From: Cytobacillus eiseniae
GTDB taxonomy: Bacteria > Bacillota > Bacilli > Bacillales > Cytobacillaceae
Direction of reading: 5' to 3'
Length of the DNA stretch: 64,000 bases
Assembly (NCBI RefSeq): GCF_017874625.1
Contig: NZ_JAGIKZ010000004.1
Span: forward strand, 1 to 64,000
In this document: piece by piece, positions 56,689 through 64,000 of the stretch
Layout: every line of letters begins with the position of its first letter
Position numbering within the stretch: the stretch's first letter is position 1
Made by a program: the position numbers and the translations under genes
The notes under the pieces: generated by a model
Seen by the model: the letters and a program-made list of their open reading frames with translations, nothing else
Databases searched by the model: none
What the model was told of the DNA's origin: nothing

Positions 56689-57717
56689 TTACAAAATAAG
56701 CATCGCATCTCCAAAGCTAAAGAAGCGATATCTTTGTGCAACAGCTTCATTGTAGGCATTCAGCACATTCTCCCTGCCTGCTAATGCACTAACAAGCATA
56801 ATCAAAGTGGATTTCGGCAGATGGAAATTTGTGATCATGCCATCAATGGCTTTAAATTCATATCCTGGGTAGATAAATATATCCGTCCATCCACTTGACT
56901 CCTTAAAGCGGCCATTATTGGCCGTCGCAATTGTTTCAAGTGTTCTTGTAGAAGTTGTCCCTACTGAAATAATTCTCCCGCCATTTTCACGAACTTCATT
57001 AAGTACTCTTGCTGTGCCTTCTGTTACTTGATAAAATTCAGAATGCATTTCATGCTCATTAATATCATCTACACTTACAGGGCGAAACGTACCAAGGCCA
57101 ACATGGAGGGTGATGAATGCGATATGAACACCGATCCTTTTGATTTCTTCTAACAATTCCTCTGTAAAATGAAGCCCAGCTGTCGGTGCAGCTGCAGAGC
57201 CACGCTCCCGTGCAAATACCGTTTGATAACGGTCTTGATCATCTAACTGCTCTTTAATATAGGGAGGCAAAGGCATCTCTCCTAATTGCTCAAGCACCTC
57301 ATAGAAAATCCCTTCATATTGGAAGGCCAATACTCTACCGCCATGATCAGCAGTACCTGTACATACAGCCGTTAAGAGCCCATCACCGAACACAATTCGT
57401 GTACCAACTTTGACACGCTTTGCTGGTTTAATAAGTGTTTCCCATACATCGCCTTCCTGTTGCTTTAAAAGAAGAACTTCGATTTTTGCGCCAGTTCCCT
57501 CTTTTTCACCAAAAAGCCTTGCAGGAAGGACTCTTGTATCATTTAAGACTAAACAATCTCCAGCCTTCAAATAGTCTTTTACTTCCCTAAAAATGGCATG
57601 ATCCACTTTCCCCGTTTTACGATCTAGCACCATTAGCTTGCTACTCGTTCTTTCGAGTAGTGGCGTTTGTGCAATTAACTCCTCTGGTAAATGGAAATCA
57701 AATAAATCAACTTTCAT
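56689..57717 (-). CDS. queA: S-adenosylmethionine:tRNA ribosyltransferase-isomerase
   Basis: This 342-residue enzyme adds the epoxy-cyclopentane ring from AdoMet to preQ1 in tRNA, making epoxyqueuosine after Tgt. Family motifs are [52 protein letters not shown] and [10 protein letters not shown]. It lies 21 bases downstream of ruvB and upstream of tgt. Confidence 0.96.
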   Translation of the reverse strand: MKVDLFDFHLPEELIAQTPLLERTSSKLMVLDRKTGKVDHAIFREVKDYLKAGDCLVLNDTRVLPARLFGEKEGTGAKIEVLLLKQQEGDVWETLIKPAKRVKVGTRIVFGDGLLTAVCTGTADHGGRVLAFQYEGIFYEVLEQLGEMPLPPYIKEQLDDQDRYQTVFARERGSAAAPTAGLHFTEELLEEIKRIGVHIAFITLHVGLGTFRPVSVDDINEHEMHSEFYQVTEGTARVLNEVRENGGRIISVGTTSTRTLETIATANNGRFKESSGWTDIFIYPGYEFKAIDGMITNFHLPKSTLIMLVSALAGRENVLNAYNEAVAQRYRFFSFGDAMLIL

Positions 57718-57738
57718 ACTGCACCAACTTTATTATTA

Positions 57739-58743
57739 TTATTCTATTTTCGGAACTTCCAATTGAAAATGTCTGTATACTAAATCTGTTACTACTCTGC
57801 CCCTCGGCGTACGCTGAAGAAAACCAATTTGCAATAAATAGGGTTCGTAAACATCTTCAATCGTGTGTGCTTCTTCCCCAATTGTAGCTGCAATTGTTTC
57901 GAGACCTACAGGCCCGCCACGAAACTTTTCGATAATCCCTATTAATAATTTATGGTCAATATGATCAAGCCCTAAACGGTCAACCTGTAAAAGCTCTAAT
58001 GCTTCATTCGCAAGCTCATTATGAATATGACCATTTCCTTTCACTTGGGCAAAATCTCTAACTCTTCTTAACAGTCTGTTAGCAATTCGTGGTGTTCCCC
58101 TTGATCTTCTCGCCACTTCAATAGCTGCATCGTCTTCGATTTCCGTATCTAACACTTCCGCTGTTCTTATTACAATATCTGTTAGCTGTGCTTCTGTATA
58201 ATATTCCAGTCTACTAAGCACACCAAATCGATCCCTTAATGGTGCTGACAAGGAACCAGCCCTTGTTGTTGCTCCCACTAATGTAAATGGAGGAAGATCC
58301 AGTCTCACTGATCGAGCACTTGGACCTTTGCCTATCACAATATCCAGGCAAAAATCCTCCATTGCAGGATATAGCACTTCCTCAATGGTTCTCGGCAGAC
58401 GATGAATTTCATCTATAAATAAGACATCCCCTGGCTCCAATGCTGTTAGAATAGCAGCCAAGTCACCTGGTCTTTCAATGGCTGGCCCAGCAGTCGTACG
58501 CATTTGGACACCCATCTCGTTTGCAATAATTGCTGCTAACGTTGTTTTTCCTAAACCGGGAGGCCCATATAATAGGACATGATCAAGTGTTTCCTGCCGA
58601 AGCTTTGCTGCCTGAATGAAAATTTCCAAGTTTTTCTTCACTTGGTCCTGTCCAATATATTGTTTTAAATTTTGCGGCCGTAAGCTCTGTTCAAAAGATA
58701 TTTCCTGAATGTCAGCCTCACCTGAAATGATCCGCTCTTCCAT
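57739..58743 (-). CDS. ruvB: Holliday junction branch migration ATPase RuvB
   Basis: This 334-residue AAA+ motor has Walker [14 protein letters not shown] (about 59-71), Walker [10 protein letters not shown], sensor 1 [12 protein letters not shown] and sensor 2 [14 protein letters not shown]-terminal winged helix ends [13 protein letters not shown]. It drives branch migration with RuvA, encoded 40 bases upstream. Confidence 0.97.
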   Translation of the reverse strand: MEERIISGEADIQEISFEQSLRPQNLKQYIGQDQVKKNLEIFIQAAKLRQETLDHVLLYGPPGLGKTTLAAIIANEMGVQMRTTAGPAIERPGDLAAILTALEPGDVLFIDEIHRLPRTIEEVLYPAMEDFCLDIVIGKGPSARSVRLDLPPFTLVGATTRAGSLSAPLRDRFGVLSRLEYYTEAQLTDIVIRTAEVLDTEIEDDAAIEVARRSRGTPRIANRLLRRVRDFAQVKGNGHIHNELANEALELLQVDRLGLDHIDHKLLIGIIEKFRGGPVGLETIAATIGEEAHTIEDVYEPYLLQIGFLQRTPRGRVVTDLVYRHFQLEVPKIE

Positions 58744-58783
58744 TTATCTTTTCACCGCCTATTGGTAAACGATTCTTGTTCAT

Positions 58784-59398
58784 TTATCGCAAAAGCATTT
58801 GCAATGCTTTTTTTATGTACTGGTCAGTTGTAAGCTTTTCCTTTTTAAGGGCTGGAGAAATTTTCTTTATTTCTTTTTCTGAATAGCCAAGTGCTTGTAA
58901 AGCGAGCATCGCTTCTTCAAACTCCTGCAATTTCCCACTATCCATATCGGGAATTTGATCAGCAGAGAATAAATTTGGAAAGAAATCCGGAACAATGTTT
59001 TGCAGCTTTCCTTTTAAATCAAGGATAATTTGTCTCGCTGTTTTCTTTCCTACCCCAGGGAATTTAACAAGAAACGCTTCATCCTCATTTTCGATTGCTT
59101 GAACGACTTGCTCAGGCTCTCCAGCAGCAAGGATGGCTAACGCACCCTTCGGCCCGATTCCCGTCACATCTAATAGTTTAATAAATAACGTTTTTTCTTC
59201 ACGAGAGTGAAAACCGTATAAAGCCATGAAATCTTGCCTAACATGATGATACGTATATATCTTCACAACTTGTCCAACTTCCTGTTTAAAGCTAAATGGA
59301 TTTGGCGTAGAAATCTGGAACCCAACTCCATTCGCTTCGATTACAACAAATGCTGGACCGATATAGTCTACTCGTCCTTTAATAAATTCAAACAACAT
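58784..59398 (-). CDS. ruvA: Holliday junction DNA-binding protein RuvA
   Basis: This is a 204-residue tetramer-forming protein. Domain I has [29 protein letters not shown], helix-hairpin-helix motifs lie in [16 protein letters not shown] and [22 protein letters not shown], and a C-terminal RuvB-binding three-helix domain contains [12 protein letters not shown]. The ATG at 59398 is 5 bases after GAGGAG, so the seven upstream in-frame codons are excluded. Confidence 0.96.
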   Translation of the reverse strand: MLFEFIKGRVDYIGPAFVVIEANGVGFQISTPNPFSFKQEVGQVVKIYTYHHVRQDFMALYGFHSREEKTLFIKLLDVTGIGPKGALAILAAGEPEQVVQAIENEDEAFLVKFPGVGKKTARQIILDLKGKLQNIVPDFFPNLFSADQIPDMDSGKLQEFEEAMLALQALGYSEKEIKKISPALKKEKLTTDQYIKKALQMLLR

Positions 59399-59465
59399 TC
59401 TCGCTCCTCTAAATTTCAATACCTCATTGTACCATACTTTAATTTAGGTTCGAAGAAAAAAACAG

Positions 59466-59495
59466 TTGCAAACAGGGATCAAGACTAATTATAAT
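59466..59495 (+). promoter_or_regulatory. Promoter of the small lipoprotein gene
   Basis: TTGCAA (59466-59471), 18 bases, TATAAT (59490-59495). A GATGTTTT/AAAACATC inverted repeat follows at 59500-59516 in the leader. Confidence 0.65.
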
Positions 59496-59531
59496 TACAG
59501 ATGTTTTCAAAACATCATTGGAGGGTACGAA

Positions 59532-60035
59532 ATGAAGAAGTTTTTAGCGTTTTTAACCATTTTTTCAATCCTTTTTACAGTTGCAGGATGCACAGACTCA
59601 AAAGATGAACCAGCTGAAACTGAAGATAAGGTTGCAGAGTTAACGGATTCAATCAAATCCAAAGTATATAACTCGGTGCGAGTAGCAGAATTAAAAGTCA
59701 ATGAAGTATTCCATAAAGAAGTTGCAGAAGATGGAGAAACCCCAATCATCAATGCTAATTTTGCAGAGGAAGAAAAAACAGTTGCCTTTTTATCCAATTA
59801 CTATAGTGAAGAAATAGCGAAGGATATGTATTCTTACTATGCTACAGATGAAAAAACGGCTGAAAATCAAATGATCATTAAAAAAGAGCCGTATTTTACT
59901 CCTTCATTCCTTGAAACGAATCAGGAAGATGTAACAATTGAAGGAAATGAAACGAAAGCAACTATCAAAACAGCAGATCATACATATCAACTCGAATTAC
60001 AAGCAGACCAATATGTAATTACATCCATAAAATAA
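59532..60035 (+). CDS. Uncharacterised lipoprotein
   Basis: The protein has 167 residues from an ATG directly behind GGAGGGTACGAA. The signal peptide MKKFLAFLTIFSILFTVAGC has a lipobox (VAGC) with the cysteine at residue 20. The mature part is acidic (KDEPAETEDKVAEL) and then shows alternating beta-type segments, including DVTIEGNETKATIKTADHTYQLELQ. I recognise no family. It has its own promoter and terminator, and sits divergently next to ruvA and convergently with bofC. Confidence 0.8.
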   Translation: MKKFLAFLTIFSILFTVAGCTDSKDEPAETEDKVAELTDSIKSKVYNSVRVAELKVNEVFHKEVAEDGETPIINANFAEEEKTVAFLSNYYSEEIAKDMYSYYATDEKTAENQMIIKKEPYFTPSFLETNQEDVTIEGNETKATIKTADHTYQLELQADQYVITSIK

Positions 60036-60049
60036 TGGATCCATGAAAG

Positions 60050-60093
60050 AAAGCAGATGGGTGAAAACGAATTGTTTTCATTCATCTGCTTTT
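60050..60093. terminator. Terminator between the lipoprotein gene and bofC
   Basis: Arms AAAGCAGATGGGTGAAAAC and GTTTTCATTCATCTGCTTT (G-T pairs included) close on GAATT, with T-rich flanks. Confidence 0.8.
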
Positions 60094-60105
60094 GTATTTA
60101 TAAAG

Positions 60106-60627
60106 TCATTTTGCTTGCTTATCAAATTTCGAATAGGTTTTAAAGGTTTCCAGCACCTCGACATATTTTTCCTTTGTTTTAATGGGAATGCCCTTTTTTA
60201 ACTCCTCACATTTCTTACTTTCAAGGCGGCCTAAATCAATTTGAAAAAATGATTGGATAATATTTGCTTTCTGTGGTCGGCCATTAAAGATGGTTAAGAC
60301 ACCTTCGTCTGTAATGCCAAAGTATCCATTTGCTTTTAATAATGGAGAAATATCATCTACTACGATTCGAAAGATCATTTTCCCATCATCCATACTTGCG
60401 AGCTGCCATTCTCCATATTTCTCCAATAGCTCTTCCTTCGTTATCCATTCGATAACAGATTCCTGACTGATGTCCCCATCCACATACACTCTTTCTAAAA
60501 TGACATTCATTTGTTGTGGAGGCTCCTCTGCAAATGCAACAGATTCAAAGGCAGATGTACTGTGTAATGGAATATATAGGATCGCGACTAAAAATACGAA
60601 TATGGCAAAAACCCATTTGGTTCTCAT
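60106..60627 (-). CDS. bofC: Forespore-secreted regulator BofC
   Basis: This 173-residue protein has a signal peptide (MRTKWVFAIFVFLVAILYIP...). The BofC core follows: VYVDGDISQESVIEWITKEELLEKYGEWQL and the highly conserved VDDISPLLKANGYFGITDEGVLTIFNGRP and FFQIDLGRLES. It is secreted from the forespore into the intermembrane space, where it restrains SpoIVB and so pro-sigma-K processing. The ATG follows GAGGTG. In B. subtilis bofC also lies next to ruvA. Confidence 0.93.
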   Translation of the reverse strand: MRTKWVFAIFVFLVAILYIPLHSTSAFESVAFAEEPPQQMNVILERVYVDGDISQESVIEWITKEELLEKYGEWQLASMDDGKMIFRIVVDDISPLLKANGYFGITDEGVLTIFNGRPQKANIIQSFFQIDLGRLESKKCEELKKGIPIKTKEKYVEVLETFKTYSKFDKQAK

Positions 60628-60727
60628 ATTTGATCACCTCAATTATAGATATGGAACATTATCTTTTTCTCAATATTTATTGTAGCCATTTTTTCCAAGC
60701 TTATCCGAATATTTTCGCAAAAAAGTA

Positions 60728-60759
60728 AAAGAGGCAAAGCTTCTTTGCTTTGCCTCTTT
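60728..60759 (-). terminator. Terminator of coxA
   Basis: Arms AAAGAGGCAAAGC and GCTTTGCCTCTTT with a 6-base loop, then a T-rich stretch on the minus strand. Confidence 0.85.
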
Positions 60760-60811
60760 ATATTTGGCTGTTATCGCAATCAATGCTGCTAATTGAAAAG
60801 GACCTTATATT

Positions 60812-61486
60812 TTAGTCAGTCATTTGATGAATCATATTTTTTACATCTAAATAGAGCTGGTCTTTTGGACCGCCATCTCTAAGATCATTGTCAATATTTC
60901 TTAGGCGATTATATGTGCTCTCATCCGTTACAATTTTAACATTTTTTCCTTTTAGATACGGATAGACAGCTTCACGAATTCTTGCTTTCGTTTGTGCTGT
61001 TCGATTCGCATCATTTATTCTTGCGGCAATGATCACATGCTCTCCATTGACAACGGTTTGTGAATCTTTTACATTCGTCACAGAATTTGCAGCCATATTA
61101 ATTTTCTCGACTAGCTCCCCGCTATATGCTTCATAGTAGGAATTTCTAGCTGGGCGTACGTTGTTGCCGAGATGTCCATGATAATTTTTATCTTCTCTGC
61201 TAAAAAGATGTGGTTCCTGTGTCCCATCATTTCGTACACGAACATATTTGTTTTTGCCTTCTGCCCCTAGTGAATGGTCCATGATTTCAGTTACTGGGCC
61301 ATCATTATCAGCACCATCAAGGAGTTGAGCATTTCCCCCACGATTTTGATGATTTTCATTGGAGTAATAACCTAACGGCTGTGTTTGGTTGATATTTCGA
61401 CTAGCTGATTCATCATTTGCTCCACATCCTGCCAGCCCCAAAGTTAGAAAAGCTGCAAATGGAAGTACGGCAAGCTTTTTATTCAA
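60812..61486 (-). CDS. coxA: Sporulation cortex lipoprotein CoxA (YhcN/YlaJ family)
   Basis: This 224-residue lipoprotein begins at TTG, 6 bases after GGAGGG. Its signal MNKKLAVLPFAAFLTLGLAGC has the lipid-modified cysteine at 21. The mature half carries the YhcN/YlaJ domain (VVNGEHVIIAARINDANRTAQTKARIREAVYPYLKGKNVKIVTDESTYNRL). B. subtilis CoxA (YrbB) is a cortex-associated spore protein encoded beside safA, as here. Its molecular role is not known. Confidence 0.88.
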   Translation of the reverse strand: MNKKLAVLPFAAFLTLGLAGCGANDESASRNINQTQPLGYYSNENHQNRGGNAQLLDGADNDGPVTEIMDHSLGAEGKNKYVRVRNDGTQEPHLFSREDKNYHGHLGNNVRPARNSYYEAYSGELVEKINMAANSVTNVKDSQTVVNGEHVIIAARINDANRTAQTKARIREAVYPYLKGKNVKIVTDESTYNRLRNIDNDLRDGGPKDQLYLDVKNMIHQMTD

Positions 61487-61600
61487 TGATTACCCTCCTT
61501 CGCAATTGAAACCATTTTGAGCGAGTTGCTCAAATATAGTTTGCCTAAATAGAGGGCTTTCATGCTTGAATGAATCATTAATAACGAAGGAGGATTCGAC

Positions 61601-62590
61601 TTAGATTTCCTGTAACTGTTGAAGTTGGTAGAAAAAATTTTGACGTTGTTGAAATGGAGCAACGGTTGCTTTTAATAATTGTTTTATTTTTTCTGGTTGC
61701 ACGTATGTTTTTTCCATAATGGCACGATTCCACTCCCTGAAAATATCTGTTGGAAATGCAAGTGCATAAATAAATGCTTTTTCATCCAAGTATTTCTCGA
61801 ACGCACAAAGATTAGACAATTCATCCAATGACCAATTAAGAAATGGAAGGATGCGATTGGCATATTGAAGGTAATCAGAAAGTGGATGTCCGAGGCTAAT
61901 AAGATCAAAATCAATTAAGTAAAGATCCTCATTCATTACGCGTAAAAAATTATGATGGGCAACATCTCCGTGAAGGATCACACGCCTCCCTTTTTCAAAA
62001 ATGTCTTCTTTATGCAGCCCCTTTAATGACCAATCTGCCCAAATAAGCCATTCATTGATAATTTCCTTTTGAACATAATAACGAATAATAGGAAGATTAC
62101 TTAGAAAAATAGCAGTTCTTTCTTGCCATTTTTCAAGTTGATTAAAGACAGGGACTCTTATTCGTGATTGCTCAGCTATTTCTTCAGTGGCGTCATGGAA
62201 TTTTGCAAGCAATTCAAGACCTTGTATTCGATCCTGCTTCTTATGAAAGGAAAAAACATTTTCAGAAGGAGGAAGATATTCAAGACAGCCAAAATACCAT
62301 TGGTCCATGAATAAAGGTCCTTCCACGATTAATGGATGAAAATTGTATGTTTGTAAAAACCCTTCTTTCTTTAAAGATGCAGTAAATTCATCTTGAACGA
62401 TTAACTGATGATAAGAAGAATAGCCTTTCAAGATAAAATCAAAATCTACTGTTTTTACTTTGAATACTCGCTTTCTAATTGGAACAATATCCTCAATCTG
62501 AACTGTCAATTTATATTGTAAATAGGCGAAGAGACGATTTAGGAATAAATCGTCTCCACCATTTTTATACGTCAAATTCACTGCTTTCAT
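61601..62590 (-). CDS. CotS/YsxE-like phosphotransferase-fold protein
   Basis: The protein has up to 329 residues. It has the aminoglycoside phosphotransferase/choline kinase fold: nucleotide-side segment FKVKTVDFDFILKGY, the catalytic loop LHGDVAHHNF (D209, N214) and the metal motif LIDFDLISLG (D227, D229). It resembles spore coat proteins CotS, YsxE and YutH. The catalytic residues are intact, so it may be an active kinase. The start is unclear: the ATG at 62590 overlaps the safA end and lacks a good ribosome site, and no better start follows the hairpin at 62531-62556. Translation may be coupled to safA. Confidence 0.75.
   Translation of the reverse strand: MKAVNLTYKNGGDDLFLNRLFAYLQYKLTVQIEDIVPIRKRVFKVKTVDFDFILKGYSSYHQLIVQDEFTASLKKEGFLQTYNFHPLIVEGPLFMDQWYFGCLEYLPPSENVFSFHKKQDRIQGLELLAKFHDATEEIAEQSRIRVPVFNQLEKWQERTAIFLSNLPIIRYYVQKEIINEWLIWADWSLKGLHKEDIFEKGRRVILHGDVAHHNFLRVMNEDLYLIDFDLISLGHPLSDYLQYANRILPFLNWSLDELSNLCAFEKYLDEKAFIYALAFPTDIFREWNRAIMEKTYVQPEKIKQLLKATVAPFQQRQNFFYQLQQLQEI
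62531..62556. other. 11-bp hairpin just past the safA stop
   Basis: Arms GAGACGATTTA and TAAATCGTCTC with a 4-base loop. No T run follows on the minus strand. It lies inside the first codons of the downstream kinase-like gene, so it may protect the safA mRNA end or modulate coupling. Confidence 0.5.
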
Positions 62591-64000
62591 CAAAGCCACG
62601 AGGCATGCCGAATGCTTGCCCTCCCATTGGCCCATATCCATAAGGATTCATCATTTGCATTGGCTGACCATAACCCATTTGATGCCCATAAGGTGCACCG
62701 TACGGGAAAGCACCATGGCCTGCATGAGGGAAGCCTTGCCCATATCCATATGGAGCCATTTGTGGTGCTCCTCCTCCACAGCCACAATCTGCCTCTGCTC
62801 CTTTAACTCCTTCAGTCGGCATTAATGGCATTTGACTTTGTGTTGGCATTAACGGCATTTGATTTTGCGTTGGCATTAATGGCATTTGATTTTGCGTTGG
62901 CATTAATGGCATTTGATTTTCTATTGGCATTAACGGCATTTGATGCCCTGTTGGCATTAATGGCATTTGTGCCATTCCAGGTGACTCATCCATTACACCT
63001 TGAACTTGGGGCGCCATTTGTGGATATCCATATGCCATTTGACCATATGGGATGGGTCCACAAAATCCTGACCCAGGCATAATTGGTGAAATTGGATATA
63101 GCGGAACACAAGGGTTAAAGAACGGCTGCTGCTGCATAACTGGAGCTGTGTACGTTGGTTGAAGTGGCAATTGATGCTGACCAGTATCTTCTACACCCAT
63201 AACAGGTGCTGGCATTTGGTGCGGAAGCTGATGATTTGAGTAATATGGTGATTCATCATACCCTGGGCTTTCCACTCCAGCCAAGCCGTAATTATGAGGC
63301 ATTTGCTGCATAGGCATTGTAGCCGCTCCTTGCACTTGCGGATAAGGCATACCAGGAGAAGCAGGATATAAATTTTTTGGATAATATGGATTCATGGTTT
63401 GTTCTTTACCCCCTTGATTTGTTTCTGCTGCTACTTCCTTTTTCACAGCTTTTGGTTTTTTTTCTGCAATTGGCTTTGTTTCAGCAATTGGTTTTGATTT
63501 AGCGATTGGTTTTGTTTCAGGTAGAAGATTTACTGGCTTTGGCGGCAATTGCGGAGCTGGCTGCTGCACACCAAGATTCGCCATATTTAGCATATAGTAA
63601 TTATTAATATCAATTTCCGGCATAATTGGTTTTGGCATTTTCGGAATAAATGGCTTCTTTGGTACTTCTTTCGGTGCTTCAACCTGTGGTGCAGTTACTT
63701 TTGGTGCTTCCTTTTTTGGCGCTTCCTTCACCGGCACTTTTGGCGCTTCGACAACAGGTAATGTAATCGGCTTTTCTTTGGCAAAAGGGTGTTCCGCTTT
63801 CGGCATTTCTTTTTTTGCACCCATATTGATTTTGGTATCCGGCATGCCCCCAATAGGAGCTTCCTTCTTAATTGAACCCCCAGATCCAGGAACTTTTATT
63901 TTCATACCGGGCATAATCATATCAGGGTTGCTGAGCTGTGTATTCATCTTTTTCAGCTCTTCAAAATTCACGCCGTACTTTTTGGCGATCTTCCAAAGAG
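62565..64000 (-). CDS. safA: Spore coat morphogenetic protein SafA (5' end outside the window)
   Basis: The gene is partial: the frame is open to the window edge, where it reads LWKIAKKYGVNFEELKKMNTQLSNPD, most of an N-terminal LysM domain; about a dozen residues are missing. A GTG at 63971 is internal, not a start. The rest is low-complexity: a Lys/Pro-rich part with KPIA repeats, a Met/Pro/Tyr/Gln-rich middle, and six tandem 9-residue QMPLMPT units at 62815-62975. The C-terminal part is Gly/Tyr-rich with DCGCGGG. SafA binds cortex peptidoglycan by LysM and organises the inner spore coat. It lies just before coxA, as in B. subtilis. Confidence 0.93.
   Translation of the reverse strand, partial: LWKIAKKYGVNFEELKKMNTQLSNPDMIMPGMKIKVPGSGGSIKKEAPIGGMPDTKINMGAKKEMPKAEHPFAKEKPITLPVVEAPKVPVKEAPKKEAPKVTAPQVEAPKEVPKKPFIPKMPKPIMPEIDINNYYMLNMANLGVQQPAPQLPPKPVNLLPETKPIAKSKPIAETKPIAEKKPKAVKKEVAAETNQGGKEQTMNPYYPKNLYPASPGMPYPQVQGAATMPMQQMPHNYGLAGVESPGYDESPYYSNHQLPHQMPAPVMGVEDTGQHQLPLQPTYTAPVMQQQPFFNPCVPLYPISPIMPGSGFCGPIPYGQMAYGYPQMAPQVQGVMDESPGMAQMPLMPTGHQMPLMPIENQMPLMPTQNQMPLMPTQNQMPLMPTQSQMPLMPTEGVKGAEADCGCGGGAPQMAPYGYGQGFPHAGHGAFPYGAPYGHQMGYGQPMQMMNPYGYGPMGGQAFGMPRGFDESSEFDV

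Noticed and set aside
62825-63082. Plus-strand frame with MAFDFVLAL repeats
   Set aside because: It is antisense to the 27-bp repeats of safA and has no ribosome site.

Overview
The window comes from an endospore-forming, low-GC Gram-positive bacterium of the Bacillaceae. The evidence is gene order and protein sequence. The block yrrT-mtnN-mccAB, pbpI-greA-udk-trhP2-trhP1-trmR, mltG, yrzB-ruvX-yrzL-alaS, recD2-yrrB-mnmA-yrvO-cymR, rarA, tcdA-6S RNA-aspS-hisS, dtd-relA-apt-recJ, secDF-comN-spoVB, yajC-tgt-queA-ruvBA, bofC, coxA-safA follows the Bacillus subtilis chromosome closely. Spore genes (spoVB, bofC, coxA, safA, a CotS/YsxE-like protein, yrzI) show that it sporulates. Most genes lie on the minus strand. 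The species cannot be named from the sequence alone.

Layout. Bases 1-1300 hold short palindromes and a run of tiny minus-strand reading frames with strong ribosome sites, including a yrzI homologue. Bases 1.3-4.8 kb are the methionine-to-cysteine conversion operon. Bases 4.9-13.3 kb carry a class B penicillin-binding protein, greA, udk, the 5-hydroxyuridine/5-methoxyuridine tRNA modification genes and mltG. Bases 13.4-17.7 kb hold yrzB-ruvX-yrzL-alaS with an alanine T-box. Bases 17.7-28.8 kb hold yrrI, the small yrzQ/yrzR/yrrD genes, recD2, yrrB, the tRNA 2-thiolation pair mnmA-yrvO, cymR and rarA. Bases 29.1-32.9 kb are a yhcEFGHI-type ABC transporter operon with its GntR repressor and a palindromic operator over the promoter. 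Bases 33-39.3 kb hold tcdA, a nitronate monooxygenase-like gene, a 6S RNA, aspS-hisS and a histidine T-box. Bases 39.3-48.7 kb hold a multi-SH3 amidase, dtd, relA, apt, recJ and a cation efflux gene. Bases 48.8-59.4 kb hold secDF, comN, spoVB, yrbG, yrzE, yajC, tgt, queA and ruvBA. The right end is sporulation-related: bofC, coxA, a kinase-fold coat-type gene and safA, which runs off the window.

Themes. The window is rich in tRNA biology: aminoacylation (alaS, hisS, aspS), proofreading (dtd) and anticodon-loop modification (mnmA/yrvO, trhP1/trhP2/trmR, tcdA, queA/tgt). It also carries recombination genes (ruvX, recD2, rarA, recJ, ruvAB) and protein export genes (secDF, yajC).

Intergenic DNA is crowded with repeats. 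There are four copies of a roughly 0.15-0.33 kb MITE-like element, one of them in the hisS leader and one in the relA leader. A 149-bp structured unit is tandemly repeated 3.2 times, and there are two families of short CGGA/TCCG palindromes. The most interesting candidates for undescribed biology are the microprotein cluster at 449-1176, the multi-branched RNA ending in a U-tract ahead of trmR (12096-11993), and the pbpI ribosome site buried in a terminator-like hairpin.
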